This document shows positions 27,085-35,204 of a stretch of DNA of 64,000 bases, piece by piece. The stretch is from assembly GCF_047123305.1 (NCBI RefSeq), contig NZ_CP138918.1, forward strand, positions 3,224,001 to 3,288,000, given 5' to 3'. Origin of the DNA: Thalassobius sp047123305 (lineage in GTDB: Bacteria; Pseudomonadota; Alphaproteobacteria; Rhodobacterales; Rhodobacteraceae). The position numbers were made by a program, and so were the translations under genes. Each line of letters opens with the position of its first letter. Within the stretch, counting starts at the first letter, position 1. Under the pieces are notes generated by a model. It was given only the letters and a program-made list of their open reading frames with translations. It was not told the DNA's origin and searched no databases.

Positions 27085-28038
27085 TCAGGCAGAGCAGCTG
27101 GCCCCGCCCAACACGCAGAACTTGGCGCAATGGGGGTGGTTCAACTGTACCGGCGCTTCGGCCTCTTCCAACGTGCGGCCCATTTCAAACTGGGCGTCAT
27201 AGGGCAGTAGCGTGCAGCTCAAAACAGTGGCGCTGTCAGCGCCTTTGCGCTTCACAACCATCCGCGAAGAGGCGCACATCACGCTGTCGGGCGTCTTGTT
27301 GAGGATGCCCCAGCAGGCTTCGGTGATTTCGGGCACTTCGGCGCTCATGTCCATTTCAGGAAACAGCACACATTGGCCGGGGTTGCTGGCGTCGATGTCA
27401 TAACCGCGTGCCTCAAATAGGGCGCGGTAGCCATCCCTTGCGGCGGCGTCGCTCTCGTGCCAAAGCGCACGGCCCGCAACCGCCATCTGAATGCCGCTGT
27501 CGCGCAGGAAATCCATCCCGATCAGAGATTTCTCAAAAGCACCCTTGCCGCGTTCTGCGTCATGTGAGGCAACATCCCAGTGATCCAGCGAGACCCGCAG
27601 GGTCAGTTTGGTGGGGAAGGTTGCGTTCAGCCGCACCAGCCCGTCTTTCACCCGTCGCCGCATCATCGGCAGCATGGCATTGGTCAGGATCAAAACCTCA
27701 TAGCCGCGTTTCAGGGCCGCCTCCGTCATCGCGATCATATCGGGATTCATGAAGGGTTCACCGCCGGTAAAGGCGATTTCACGGACCTTCCATTGCCGGC
27801 CTTCCAGCTGGTCCAGATAGTCCTCAACCTCGGCCACGGTGAGGTAAACCAGTGAATCGTTTGTGGGCGAGCTTTCGATGTAGCAATTGGCACAGGTGAT
27901 ATTGCAGAGCGTACCGGTATTAAACCACAGCGTCTCAGGACGGCTAAGCGGGACATGGGCACGGGTCTGGCCGTCAGCGGTGACCATCGGATCGATGAAC
28001 TTGCCCTGATTTGCGGTAAGTGCTTGAGAATCCTTCAT
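27085..28038 (-). CDS. Radical SAM protein
   Basis: The 317-residue enzyme has the CxxxCxxC iron-sulfur motif (CNITCANC) near residue 45 and AFTGGEPFMNPD, the radical SAM GGE segment. The C-terminal third carries several further Cys residues (ACWGIL, SVMCASS, LSCTLL, HCAKFCVLGGASC). This suggests an auxiliary cluster, as in SPASM-type enzymes. The substrate is unknown, and no precursor-peptide gene is visible nearby. It is monocistronic. Confidence 0.88.
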   Translation of the reverse strand: MKDSQALTANQGKFIDPMVTADGQTRAHVPLSRPETLWFNTGTLCNITCANCYIESSPTNDSLVYLTVAEVEDYLDQLEGRQWKVREIAFTGGEPFMNPDMIAMTEAALKRGYEVLILTNAMLPMMRRRVKDGLVRLNATFPTKLTLRVSLDHWDVASHDAERGKGAFEKSLIGMDFLRDSGIQMAVAGRALWHESDAAARDGYRALFEARGYDIDASNPGQCVLFPEMDMSAEVPEITEACWGILNKTPDSVMCASSRMVVKRKGADSATVLSCTLLPYDAQFEMGRTLEEAEAPVQLNHPHCAKFCVLGGASCSA

Positions 28039-28135
28039 ATCACCCTCTTGCCTGTGACTGCACCGGACATTAGCGCTGCGCCGCGCTGGCGAAAAGGGGG
28101 GGGCACAAAAAGGTGACGGGATTGTGAATAAGCGA

Positions 28136-28191
28136 TTGAGTGCTAGACTGCGGCGCAGGGATAAAGTATCAGGGCGTCGATAGCGCTAACA
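28136..28191 (+). promoter_or_regulatory. Putative zwf promoter with LacI-type operator
   Basis: TTGAGT at 28136-28141 and GATAAA at 28160-28165, 18 bases apart, fit a sigma-70 promoter. CGATAGCGCTAACA at 28178-28191 is a near-palindrome (core TAGCGCTA) matching the LacI-family operator TGTTAGCGCTAACA at 12 of 14 positions. It lies just downstream of the predicted transcription start, a repressor position. In alphaproteobacteria such sites are linked to the AglR sugar regulon. The assignment here is inference. Confidence 0.55.
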
Positions 28192-28250
28192 TATCCACTC
28201 ACCAGCCCCGGCCAGCGTTCGGCAACGGGGCCTTGATCAAGGAAAACCTC

Positions 28251-29705
28251 ATGGTCTCGCGTGTCATTCCCGTTGATCCCTTTGACCTCGTGATTTTTGG
28301 CGGCACCGGCGATCTTGCCCGTCGTAAAATCCTGCCAGCCCTGTTTCGCCGCTACTGTGCCGGCCAGATGCCTGAAGGCTCGCAGATTATTGGCGCGGCA
28401 CGTTCCGACATGGACGACAAGGGGTTTCAGAAACTGGTGAAAGAGGCGCTGGAAGAGTTTAACCCCGGCCCCAAACCCGACGCTGATCAGGTCAAAGGGT
28501 TCCTGGGGGCACTTCACTACGTCAAGGTGGACGCGATGGGCACCGATGGCTGGAGAAAACTGGCCAGCAAGATGCGGGACGGCATGGTGCGTGCCTTCTA
28601 TTTCTCGGTAGCGCCCAGCCTGTTCGGCGCCTTGGCAGAACGGCTGCACAGCAATGGTATGGTGGATCCCGAAACCCGCATTGTGGTGGAAAAACCCTTT
28701 GGCCGTGATCTGGAAACGGCAAAGGCGCTGAACACATCGCTGGCAGCGCATTTCGACGAGAGCCAGATCTACCGCATCGACCATTATCTTGGCAAAGAGA
28801 CGGTGCAAAACCTGATGGCGATCCGGTTTGGCAATATGCTGTTCGAGCCGCTGTGGAACGCGCAATACGTCGACCACATTCAGATCACCGTTGCCGAAAC
28901 GGTGGGGGTTCAGGGGCGAGGCGAGTACTATGACCGGTCTGGCGCGATGCGCGATATGGTGCAGAACCACCTGATGCAGCTGCTGTGTCTAATCGCAATG
29001 GAACCGCCAGCAAAGTTTGATCCTGATGCGGTGCGCGATGAGAAGCTCAAGGTGATCCGGGCGCTGGATCCGGTGGAACCCGGCGATATCGTCCGCGGCC
29101 AGTATCAGAGCAACGACACGCAGACCTCTTATCTGGACGATGTGAAAGACCCCGCCTCCAAGACCGAGAGTTTTGTGGCGATGAAGGTGCATGTCTCCAA
29201 TTGGCGTTGGGCCGGCACCCCGTTTTACCTGCGTACCGGCAAACGCATGAAGGCACGCTCCAGCGAGATTGCGGTGGTGTTCAAAGAAACCCCGCATTCG
29301 ATCTTTGAGGAGGATGCCGGCCGCCATCGCAACACCCTGTCGATCCGCCTGCAGCCGAACGAAGGCATTGATCTGGACGTGACCATCAAGGAACCGGGAC
29401 CGGGGGGCATGCGTCTGATCGATGTGCCGCTGGACATGACCTTCTCCGAGGCATTGGGCCCGGAGGCTGAGGTTGTGACCGACGCCTATGAACGCCTGAT
29501 CATGGATGTGATCCGTGGCAACCAGACGCTGTTTATGCGCGGCGATGAGGTTGAGGCTGCCTGGGCTTGGACCGATCCGATTATCAATGGCTGGGAAGCC
29601 CGTGGGGACCGGCCAGAACAATATGACACCGGCAGCGCAGGTCCTGAGGACTCGCTGGCGTTGATGCACCGCGACAGCCGTCGCTGGAGGGAGATCCGCT
29701 CGTGA
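28251..29705 (+). CDS. zwf: Glucose-6-phosphate 1-dehydrogenase
   Basis: The 484-residue enzyme oxidises glucose-6-phosphate to 6-phosphogluconolactone, feeding the Entner-Doudoroff and pentose phosphate routes. FGGTGDLARRKILPAL is the NADP-binding Rossmann loop and RIDHYLGKETVQN the active-site signature. The ATG at 28251 has AAGGA seven bases upstream; in-frame codons further up are ignored. It overlaps pgl by 4 bases, and pgi follows. It is probably regulated through the TAGCGCTA operator. Confidence 0.96.
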   Translation: MVSRVIPVDPFDLVIFGGTGDLARRKILPALFRRYCAGQMPEGSQIIGAARSDMDDKGFQKLVKEALEEFNPGPKPDADQVKGFLGALHYVKVDAMGTDGWRKLASKMRDGMVRAFYFSVAPSLFGALAERLHSNGMVDPETRIVVEKPFGRDLETAKALNTSLAAHFDESQIYRIDHYLGKETVQNLMAIRFGNMLFEPLWNAQYVDHIQITVAETVGVQGRGEYYDRSGAMRDMVQNHLMQLLCLIAMEPPAKFDPDAVRDEKLKVIRALDPVEPGDIVRGQYQSNDTQTSYLDDVKDPASKTESFVAMKVHVSNWRWAGTPFYLRTGKRMKARSSEIAVVFKETPHSIFEEDAGRHRNTLSIRLQPNEGIDLDVTIKEPGPGGMRLIDVPLDMTFSEALGPEAEVVTDAYERLIMDVIRGNQTLFMRGDEVEAAWAWTDPIINGWEARGDRPEQYDTGSAGPEDSLALMHRDSRRWREIRS

Positions 29706-30373
29706 ATATTGTAGAATACCCCGACCGCGACATGCTGGCGATTGATCTGGCCAACAAACTGGCTGGTGAGTTGACTTCGATCCTGCACCATGAAGACAGG
29801 GTGACCCTGGTTGTGCCGGGCGGCACCACCCCGGGGCCGATTTTTGATGATCTCTGCGCTGCCGATCTGGATTGGTCACGGGTGGATGTGATGCTGAGCG
29901 ATGAACGCTGGGTGCCCGAAGACCATCCACGTTCGAACACCAAATTGGTGCGCGAGCGGTTGCTGACCGACCACGCCAGTGCCGCCTCGATGGTGCCGCT
30001 TTACGCCGAAGCAGATGCACCCGAGGATATGGTGGCCAAGTTGCAGCCTGCCATCGCACCCAAACTGCCTGTGTCTGTGGCGCTGTTGGGGATGGGGGCG
30101 GATATGCATACCGCGTCGCTGTTCCCCCGTGGTGACAACCTGCGGCTGGCGCTGGATCCCCATGCCCCCATACTGGTGCCGATGCGGGCCGAAGGGCTGG
30201 AGGAACAGCGTATTTCACTGTCAGCCCATGTGCTGCGGGACGCGATCAACCTGCATATCGTCATTATGGGCGCGGACAAGAAAGAGGCACTGGAACGTGC
30301 CCGCCATCTGCCACCCGAGGAAGCGCCGGTGCGCGCAATTCTGGACAATGCCACGGTGCATTGGGCGCCTTAA
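29702..30373 (+). CDS. pgl: 6-phosphogluconolactonase
   Basis: The 223-residue protein hydrolyses the lactone made by Zwf. LVVPGGTTPGPIFDDL and SDERWVPEDHPRSNTKLV are family signatures, and LLGMGADMHTASLFP is the catalytic segment. The start is a GTG overlapping the zwf stop, so translation is coupled. pgi follows after 46 bases. Confidence 0.95.
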   Translation: MNIVEYPDRDMLAIDLANKLAGELTSILHHEDRVTLVVPGGTTPGPIFDDLCAADLDWSRVDVMLSDERWVPEDHPRSNTKLVRERLLTDHASAASMVPLYAEADAPEDMVAKLQPAIAPKLPVSVALLGMGADMHTASLFPRGDNLRLALDPHAPILVPMRAEGLEEQRISLSAHVLRDAINLHIVIMGADKKEALERARHLPPEEAPVRAILDNATVHWAP

Positions 30374-30419
30374 CGGGTCTTACCCGACATATTCGACCTC
30401 TAAGCTGACAGGAAAAGTG

Positions 30420-32018
30420 ATGAACTTTCAAAAGCTTGCTGAGCATTCCAAACGTGTGGCCGACCGCCATATCCTTGACCTTTTCCAAGACCCGCACCGC
30501 GCCGAGGTTTTTTCGGCACAGGCGGACGGGTTGCTGTTTGATTATTCCAAAACCAACCTCGACCCTGAGACCCGCGATTTCCTGATTGCCGAGGCCAAGG
30601 CCAGCGGGCTGGAAGCCAAGCGCGAAGCGATGTTTTCGGGCGAAAAGATCAACGAAACCGAAGGGCGCGCCGTGTTGCACACCGCCTTGCGGGCGCCGAA
30701 ATCTGAGCTGGTTGAGGTTGACGGCGAAAACGTCATTCCGGCTGTTGTCGCAACCCGCGCGCGGATGGCTGAGTTTGCTGATGCGGTCCGCAGCGGTCGT
30801 TTCAAAGGGCAGGGCGGAGCCATCACCGATGTGGTAAATATCGGCATCGGCGGCTCGGACCTGGGGCCTGTTATGGCGGTGAAAGCGCTGGCGCCTTATT
30901 GCGACGGGCCGCGCTGTCATTTTGTGTCGAACATTGACGGGGCGCATCTGGCGGATGTGCTGGCGGGGCTGAACCCTGAAACGACGCTGGTGATTGTGGC
31001 CTCCAAAACCTTCACCACAATTGAGACCATGACCAACGCCACTTCGGCCAAAAACTGGATGGCAGAAAAGGTCGATAACCCCGGCGCGCAGTTTGCGGCG
31101 CTGTCCACCTCGGACGACAAAACCGCCGCATTTGGCATCGACGCCGCGCGGGTCTTTGGGTTTGAGGATTGGGTTGGTGGACGCTATTCCATGTGGGGGC
31201 CGATTGGCCTGTCGGTGATGATCGCCATCGGGCCGGATCCTTTTGCCGATTTCCTGAAAGGTGCGGCGGTGATGGATGACCATTTCCGCGCCGCTGAGCT
31301 GACAGAAAACCTGCCGGTTCTGCTGGCGCTGGTGGGCATGTGGCATCATCAAGGGCTAGGTTACGCCACCCGTGCAGTGCTGCCCTATGAGCAACGGCTG
31401 GAACGGTTGCCGGCCTATCTCCAACAGCTGGAGATGGAGAGCAACGGCAAACGGGTTTCGATGGATGGGGCTGATCTGGCGGTGGTCAGCGGCCCCGTTG
31501 TCTGGGGTGAGCCGGGCACCAACGGGCAACATGCGTTCTACCAACTGATCCATCAGGGCACCGCCGTAGTCCCGTGTGAATTTATGGTGGGCCGTCAGGG
31601 CCATGAGGCTGATCTAGTTCATCATCACCAACTGCTGGTTGCCAACTGTCTGGCCCAGTCAGAGGCGCTGATGAAGGGACGTTCACTGGCGGAAGCGACG
31701 GAAATCATGGCCGCCAAAGGCCTGACCGGCGCTGAATTGGATCGGCAGGCCCGCCACCGGGTTTTCCCGGGCAACCGGCCCTCCACGACCTTGGTTTATG
31801 ACCAGCTAACCCCCTTTGTGCTGGGCCAGATCGTGGCACTGTATGAACACCGCGTGTTTGTTGAAGGGGTGCTGCTGGGCATCAACTCATACGACCAATG
31901 GGGCGTCGAACTGGGCAAAGAACTGGCGCTTGCGCTGGGTCCGGTGCTGTCCGGCGAAGAAAGTGCAGAAGCCAAGGATCCCTCCACCCGCATGTTGGTC
32001 AAACATCTGCAGGGCTGA
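30420..32018 (+). CDS. pgi: Glucose-6-phosphate isomerase
   Basis: The 532-residue isomerase interconverts glucose-6-phosphate and fructose-6-phosphate. IGIGGSDLGPVMAVKAL and SKTFTTIETMTNA bind the phosphate, and GVLLGINSYDQWGVELGK is the C-terminal signature with the catalytic Lys. The ATG at 30420 has AGGAAAAG upstream; the longer in-frame extension belongs to the pgl region. It is the last gene of zwf-pgl-pgi, an arrangement that lets fructose carbon enter the Entner-Doudoroff pathway. Confidence 0.97.
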   Translation: MNFQKLAEHSKRVADRHILDLFQDPHRAEVFSAQADGLLFDYSKTNLDPETRDFLIAEAKASGLEAKREAMFSGEKINETEGRAVLHTALRAPKSELVEVDGENVIPAVVATRARMAEFADAVRSGRFKGQGGAITDVVNIGIGGSDLGPVMAVKALAPYCDGPRCHFVSNIDGAHLADVLAGLNPETTLVIVASKTFTTIETMTNATSAKNWMAEKVDNPGAQFAALSTSDDKTAAFGIDAARVFGFEDWVGGRYSMWGPIGLSVMIAIGPDPFADFLKGAAVMDDHFRAAELTENLPVLLALVGMWHHQGLGYATRAVLPYEQRLERLPAYLQQLEMESNGKRVSMDGADLAVVSGPVVWGEPGTNGQHAFYQLIHQGTAVVPCEFMVGRQGHEADLVHHHQLLVANCLAQSEALMKGRSLAEATEIMAAKGLTGAELDRQARHRVFPGNRPSTTLVYDQLTPFVLGQIVALYEHRVFVEGVLLGINSYDQWGVELGKELALALGPVLSGEESAEAKDPSTRMLVKHLQG

Positions 32019-32038
32019 GCCTATGAACCCGCCCCGTC

Positions 32039-32071
32039 AACGCGCCTCTATTCGGGGCGCGTTTTCATTTT
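32039..32071 (+). terminator. Terminator of the zwf-pgl-pgi operon
   Basis: AACGCGCC and GGCGCGTT form an 8-base stem followed by TTCATTTT. It overlaps the last codons of the convergent cupin gene, so the same bases serve two functions. Confidence 0.8.
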
Positions 32072-32485
32072 GGGGATGTCAAATCCGGGCGGTGCCAACA
32101 CAAAGTCCTGCCACTGAAACCCCGGCGCAACGGTGACGCCTGCCAAGGTGAACTCTCCCAGACATTCGGTGCGCTGCCAGACATTTGGCTGCATCGGCAG
32201 CTGAGGCCGTTCCCCGGCTGCAAAATCGGTCCCCAACACATCGTCACGCCTCGGACCGTGCCGCGATGGCGCCTGCGAAATCACCAACGGCCCACCCATG
32301 TAGTGATGCCACAGCGTTGCCGAGGTTTTGCGGTGCCAGGTTGTGATGTCGCCCCGTTGAAATAATACATAGATATTGGTTGCCAGGTCGCCGCCCGGTT
32401 CTGGCACTGTCCAGGTCCGGCAGTAGAATCCGCCTTCGGAATGCGGCGTTAGCTCCAGCTGCGCAATCAGCTCTTCTGCGGTCAT
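32048..32485 (-). CDS. DUF985 (Cupin_5) protein, third of three tandem paralogues
   Basis: The 145-residue cupin belongs to the DUF985 family, whose biochemical role is unsettled. It opens MTAEELIAQLELTPHSEGGF; YCRTWTV, NIYVLFQRGD, TTWHRK and LWHHYMGGPL mark the barrel and putative metal-binding His residues, and VTVAPGFQWQDFVLA closes it. It overlaps the middle paralogue by 4 bases and is nearly as similar to it as paralogues can be while still clearly diverged. Last gene of the operon. Confidence 0.9.
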   Translation of the reverse strand: MTAEELIAQLELTPHSEGGFYCRTWTVPEPGGDLATNIYVLFQRGDITTWHRKTSATLWHHYMGGPLVISQAPSRHGPRRDDVLGTDFAAGERPQLPMQPNVWQRTECLGEFTLAGVTVAPGFQWQDFVLAPPGFDIPKMKTRPE

Positions 32486-32931
32486 GCGCTAGCGCCCCCG
32501 GTTTGCACCCCATAGGGCGGATCAAAGGCGTCGTCCGCCAGGATTACATCTTCAAACCGGAACCCCGGTGCAACGGTGACACCGGCCAGACAAAAGCCCG
32601 TCAGACAATCGCTGCGTTGCCATAGATTGGAAGCGACCGAGATCTGAGGCCGCGCCCCCGCTGCAATATCTTTGCCCAAGATCTGGTTCACGCGGGGGCC
32701 GTAGCGCGTGGGGCTGGTGGCAATTTGCAGCGGATCGCCGTAATAGTGATGCCACAGCGTGTTAGAGTCTTTGCGATGCCAGAGGTTGGTTTCGCCGGCG
32801 CGAAAAAGAAAATAGATATGCGTCGCCAGTGTGCCGGTTGCGCCGCCATCCACGGTCCAGGTGCGACAGTAAAATCCCCCCTCCGAATGCGGGGTGAGGT
32901 CTAGCGTGGCAATCAACTCTTCAGCGGTCAT
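32482..32931 (-). CDS. DUF985 (Cupin_5) protein, second of three tandem paralogues
   Basis: The 149-residue product starts MTAEELIATLDLTPHSEGGF and shares YCRTWTV, LWHRKDSNTLWHHYYG and LAGVTVAPGFRFEDVILAD with its neighbours. The ATG at 32931 corresponds to the start used by the other copies; upstream in-frame codons are non-coding. It is 64 bases downstream of the first paralogue and overlaps the third by 4 bases. Its DPPYG-containing tail is longer than in the other two. Confidence 0.9.
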   Translation of the reverse strand: MTAEELIATLDLTPHSEGGFYCRTWTVDGGATGTLATHIYFLFRAGETNLWHRKDSNTLWHHYYGDPLQIATSPTRYGPRVNQILGKDIAAGARPQISVASNLWQRSDCLTGFCLAGVTVAPGFRFEDVILADDAFDPPYGVQTGGASA

Positions 32932-32995
32932 GCCCCAGCCTAGGCTAGACCAATGCGTTGTGCAAATCGCGCCAGACTTTGGGGCAGGCTTTGGC

Positions 32996-33427
32996 TCAGG
33001 CTTTTGGGATGTCAAACCCGGGCGCCGCCAATACAAATTTGTCGAACAGAAACCCGGGCGACACGGTGCAACCCACCAAAGTATAAGCGCCAGTGGTGCG
33101 CGCCGCCTGCCAATGGTTTGCCGGCACAATCAACTGGGGCTCCTGTCCTGCTGCCAGATCCGGCCCCAGAACATGTTCCGTTGCGGGCCCCTCATCATTT
33201 GCCGCCAGCGACAGGATCAGCGGCGCACCCGCGTAGTAGTGCCAGATCTCCGCCGCATCAGTGACCCGGTGCCAATGGCTTGCCTCGCCTTCCTTCAACA
33301 GGAAATAGATCGAGGTTCCCGCCGCCCGTTCGCCCTCGGCCACGTCCTCCACCCAGGTTTGACGGTAGTAGCCGCCTTCGGGATGAGGCTGCAGGTCCAG
33401 CTTGCGGATGATCTCATCTGCGGTCAT
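32996..33427 (-). CDS. DUF985 (Cupin_5) protein, first of three tandem paralogues
   Basis: The 143-residue protein starts MTADEIIRKLDLQPHPEGGY, with YRQTWVED, SIYFLLKEGEASHWHRV and EIWHYYAGAPL in the cupin barrel and TVSPGFLFDKFVLAAPGF at the end. It is the most diverged copy. The ATG at 33427 follows AAAGGA with 7 bases between; 12 earlier codons in frame overlap the MEKHLA gene. It overlaps that gene by 4 bases, so the operon starts with MEKHLA. Confidence 0.9.
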   Translation of the reverse strand: MTADEIIRKLDLQPHPEGGYYRQTWVEDVAEGERAAGTSIYFLLKEGEASHWHRVTDAAEIWHYYAGAPLILSLAANDEGPATEHVLGPDLAAGQEPQLIVPANHWQAARTTGAYTLVGCTVSPGFLFDKFVLAAPGFDIPKA

Positions 33428-33894
33428 GTCGGGATCCTTTCTTGATCCGGCAAATACTGCCATTCGGTAAATGTTGCGGCTTCGCCCCGTTTCACTCCGG
33501 CAGCGTCAAGCAAGGGCCAAATCACCGCGTTGCGAATTTCAAACCGCCGCCCCGAGGCGCTGATCCGCACGCCGTGGTAATTCTCGATAAAGCCTTTGCG
33601 GCGCATCTCGGCAAACATGCCATCACGTTGCGCCTGATGGGCAGGCTCCGCCGTTAGGCGCGAGGGCAGGGTGGTCAACTGATCCCAGCCCATTTCCCAA
33701 AGGTTCTGCCCGGCCAGATTGCCGTAGGTCAGCACCGGATCCGCCGTGCCATCATGGCTCAGCATCACAGCCTCCGCACGATAGAGCGCCTGCGCGGTTG
33801 CGGCCAAAGGGCGGCCCAGAAGACGTTCAAAACTGGTCATCATCAGGTCTGCATGGGCGGACTGATAGTGATTTTCGGGACTTGGGCTTTGCAT
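33424..33894 (-). CDS. MEKHLA domain protein
   Basis: The 156-residue protein resembles stand-alone MEKHLA proteins, a PAS-like small-molecule-binding fold. Typical segments are SFERLLGRPL, LSHDGTADPVLTYGN, LAGQNLWEMGWDQL, and GVRISASGRRFEIRNAVIW. The ligand is unknown. It leads the operon with three DUF985 cupins (4-base overlap), which suggests a shared metabolite. The start is the ATG at 33894; a TTG just before it is less likely. Confidence 0.85.
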   Translation of the reverse strand: MQSPSPENHYQSAHADLMMTSFERLLGRPLAATAQALYRAEAVMLSHDGTADPVLTYGNLAGQNLWEMGWDQLTTLPSRLTAEPAHQAQRDGMFAEMRRKGFIENYHGVRISASGRRFEIRNAVIWPLLDAAGVKRGEAATFTEWQYLPDQERIPT

Positions 33895-33948
33895 CAATCT
33901 TAGGTCTCTGCGGGGGGCTTCTGGGGACCGTCCCCCAAAGGCGGGGGA

Positions 33949-34320
33949 TCAGCTGCGCCAGATGTAGAAGTTCAGCTTGTTGCCGTCCAGATCCCGAAAG
34001 TAGCCGCCGTAGAAATTGTCACCACGCCAGCCCACAGCCCCTTCATCCAGCGCCCCCAATTGCAATGCCCGAGCATGGAGCAGATCGACCGTGTCTTTAT
34101 CCGCCACGCTCAGCGCCACCATCGGCCCATTGCCCGATTCCGCCGGGTGCCCGTCATAGGGTTTCGTCACCAAAAGCGCCGGTTTGTCGCGGCCAAAACC
34201 ATAGGTGACCATCGTGTCGTTTTCATAAATAAGCCGCACCTCTTGCCCCTCAAACAGCGCATCATAAAACGCTTTGGCCGCAGGCAAGTCATTGGTGCCA
34301 ATGGTGATGTAACCAATCAT
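33949..34320 (-). CDS. VOC family protein (glyoxalase/bleomycin-resistance fold)
   Basis: The 123-residue protein has the paired beta-alpha-beta-beta-beta VOC fold. MIGYITIGTNDLPAAKAFYD begins the first module and FYGGYFRDLDGNKLNFYIW ends the second with its metal-binding Glu replaced by Lys-Leu-Asn-Phe-Tyr. The exact function is unknown; such proteins include dioxygenases, isomerases and resistance binders. GGAG precedes the ATG. The gene is on its own, 54 bases upstream of the MEKHLA operon. Confidence 0.85.
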   Translation of the reverse strand: MIGYITIGTNDLPAAKAFYDALFEGQEVRLIYENDTMVTYGFGRDKPALLVTKPYDGHPAESGNGPMVALSVADKDTVDLLHARALQLGALDEGAVGWRGDNFYGGYFRDLDGNKLNFYIWRS

Positions 34321-34365
34321 GGAAAATTGCTCCTCAAAATACAGGAGCCTATCCGTCCCTCCTAA

Positions 34366-35007
34366 TTATGCAAGCCAGCTGATCATCAGCGCCCTCAACT
34401 GACGTCGGATAGTCTGCCTCTCCAGACACGCCAGCACCGCCAGATTTGTCCACACGCCAAGCGCCGAAGCAAATGCAAAGCTGTCAACAAAGGAGAGGCC
34501 AAACAACACCTCTGCGCCGGTGATATAGATCCGTGCCGTCGAAACGCTTAGCCCCAGGGAAAAGGCAACCCTCATAAGCAACTCATGCCGGTCCAAGTTC
34601 CGGTGCCGGATCGCCTGGATGGCCAGAAACATGGCGCCCATCATCGCTAGGCAAATCCCCCATGTTACAGAGATCGTTAACCATCCTCCCAAAGCTGGAA
34701 ACACAAGAACCATTGCCATGACGCCAAGGCTGGACACCACCCCGCTGGCCACAAACACCTGTCCCGCAATCCGGTGAAGCAAAATCCGTCGTCGGACCAC
34801 CGGATTGAATTGCATCGGGCCGATCAGGAAAAACGCCACCCCTGGCAACAGATGCAGCAGAGTCAGCATGGGATGTTGCGCATAGCGTTCATCCACATAG
34901 GGCAGGGCTTCGTGATTTTGCAGGACAAAATGCATACGGGCAAAACTGTCCCCGAGCACGGGAAAGCTCAACGCCAACAGGCCAAAAGTGATCCCGATGT
35001 GACGCAT
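34366..35007 (-). CDS. DUF2306 membrane protein
   Basis: The 213-residue protein starts MRHIGITFGLLALSFPVLG and has about six hydrophobic segments. LLPGVAFFLIGPMQFNPVVRRR and HRIAGQVFVASGVVSSLG match the DUF2306 family, in which a His in the HR-GR region is conserved. Function unknown. The ATG at 35007 is preceded by AGGAGG five bases away; a longer in-frame start is rejected. Confidence 0.84.
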   Translation of the reverse strand: MRHIGITFGLLALSFPVLGDSFARMHFVLQNHEALPYVDERYAQHPMLTLLHLLPGVAFFLIGPMQFNPVVRRRILLHRIAGQVFVASGVVSSLGVMAMVLVFPALGGWLTISVTWGICLAMMGAMFLAIQAIRHRNLDRHELLMRVAFSLGLSVSTARIYITGAEVLFGLSFVDSFAFASALGVWTNLAVLACLERQTIRRQLRALMISWLA

Positions 35008-35097
35008 TGCGGCCTCCTGGCAAAATTGAACGTTTCTCCACGATAGAACTTCGGCTTTGTCGTTGGCGCAACGCGACCAAACGCCCCGCGCTTTCAT

Positions 35098-35140
35098 CTT
35101 GCCAAAAATACTCCCGCCGGAGGCGTCCCCCGCTTTCCCC
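35098..35140 (+). repeat. Gene-end repeat, mixed type (copy E)
   Basis: TTGCCAAAAATACTCCCGCC followed by GGAGGCGTCC resembles a hybrid of the two repeat families: the TTG-C-AAAAAT of family 1 with the reverse-complement GGGAGTATTT of family 2. It lies between the eno terminator and the start of the DUF2306 gene. Confidence 0.5.
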
Positions 35141-35149
35141 TACGGGTAC

Positions 35150-35180
35150 AAAAAAGGGGTGGACCGAAGCCCACCCCAAA
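35150..35180 (-). terminator. Terminator of eno
   Basis: On the minus strand GGGGTGG and CCACCCC form a 7-base stem around GCTTCGGT, followed by TTTTTT. It ends about 25 bases beyond the eno stop. Confidence 0.9.
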
Positions 35181-35204
35181 TCTCGTCCGAATGTTCGGCT
35201 GATC

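Noticed and set aside
30264..31352. 362-codon minus-strand frame inside pgi
   Set aside because: It is a shadow of the conserved plus-strand pgi sequence, with no independent signal.
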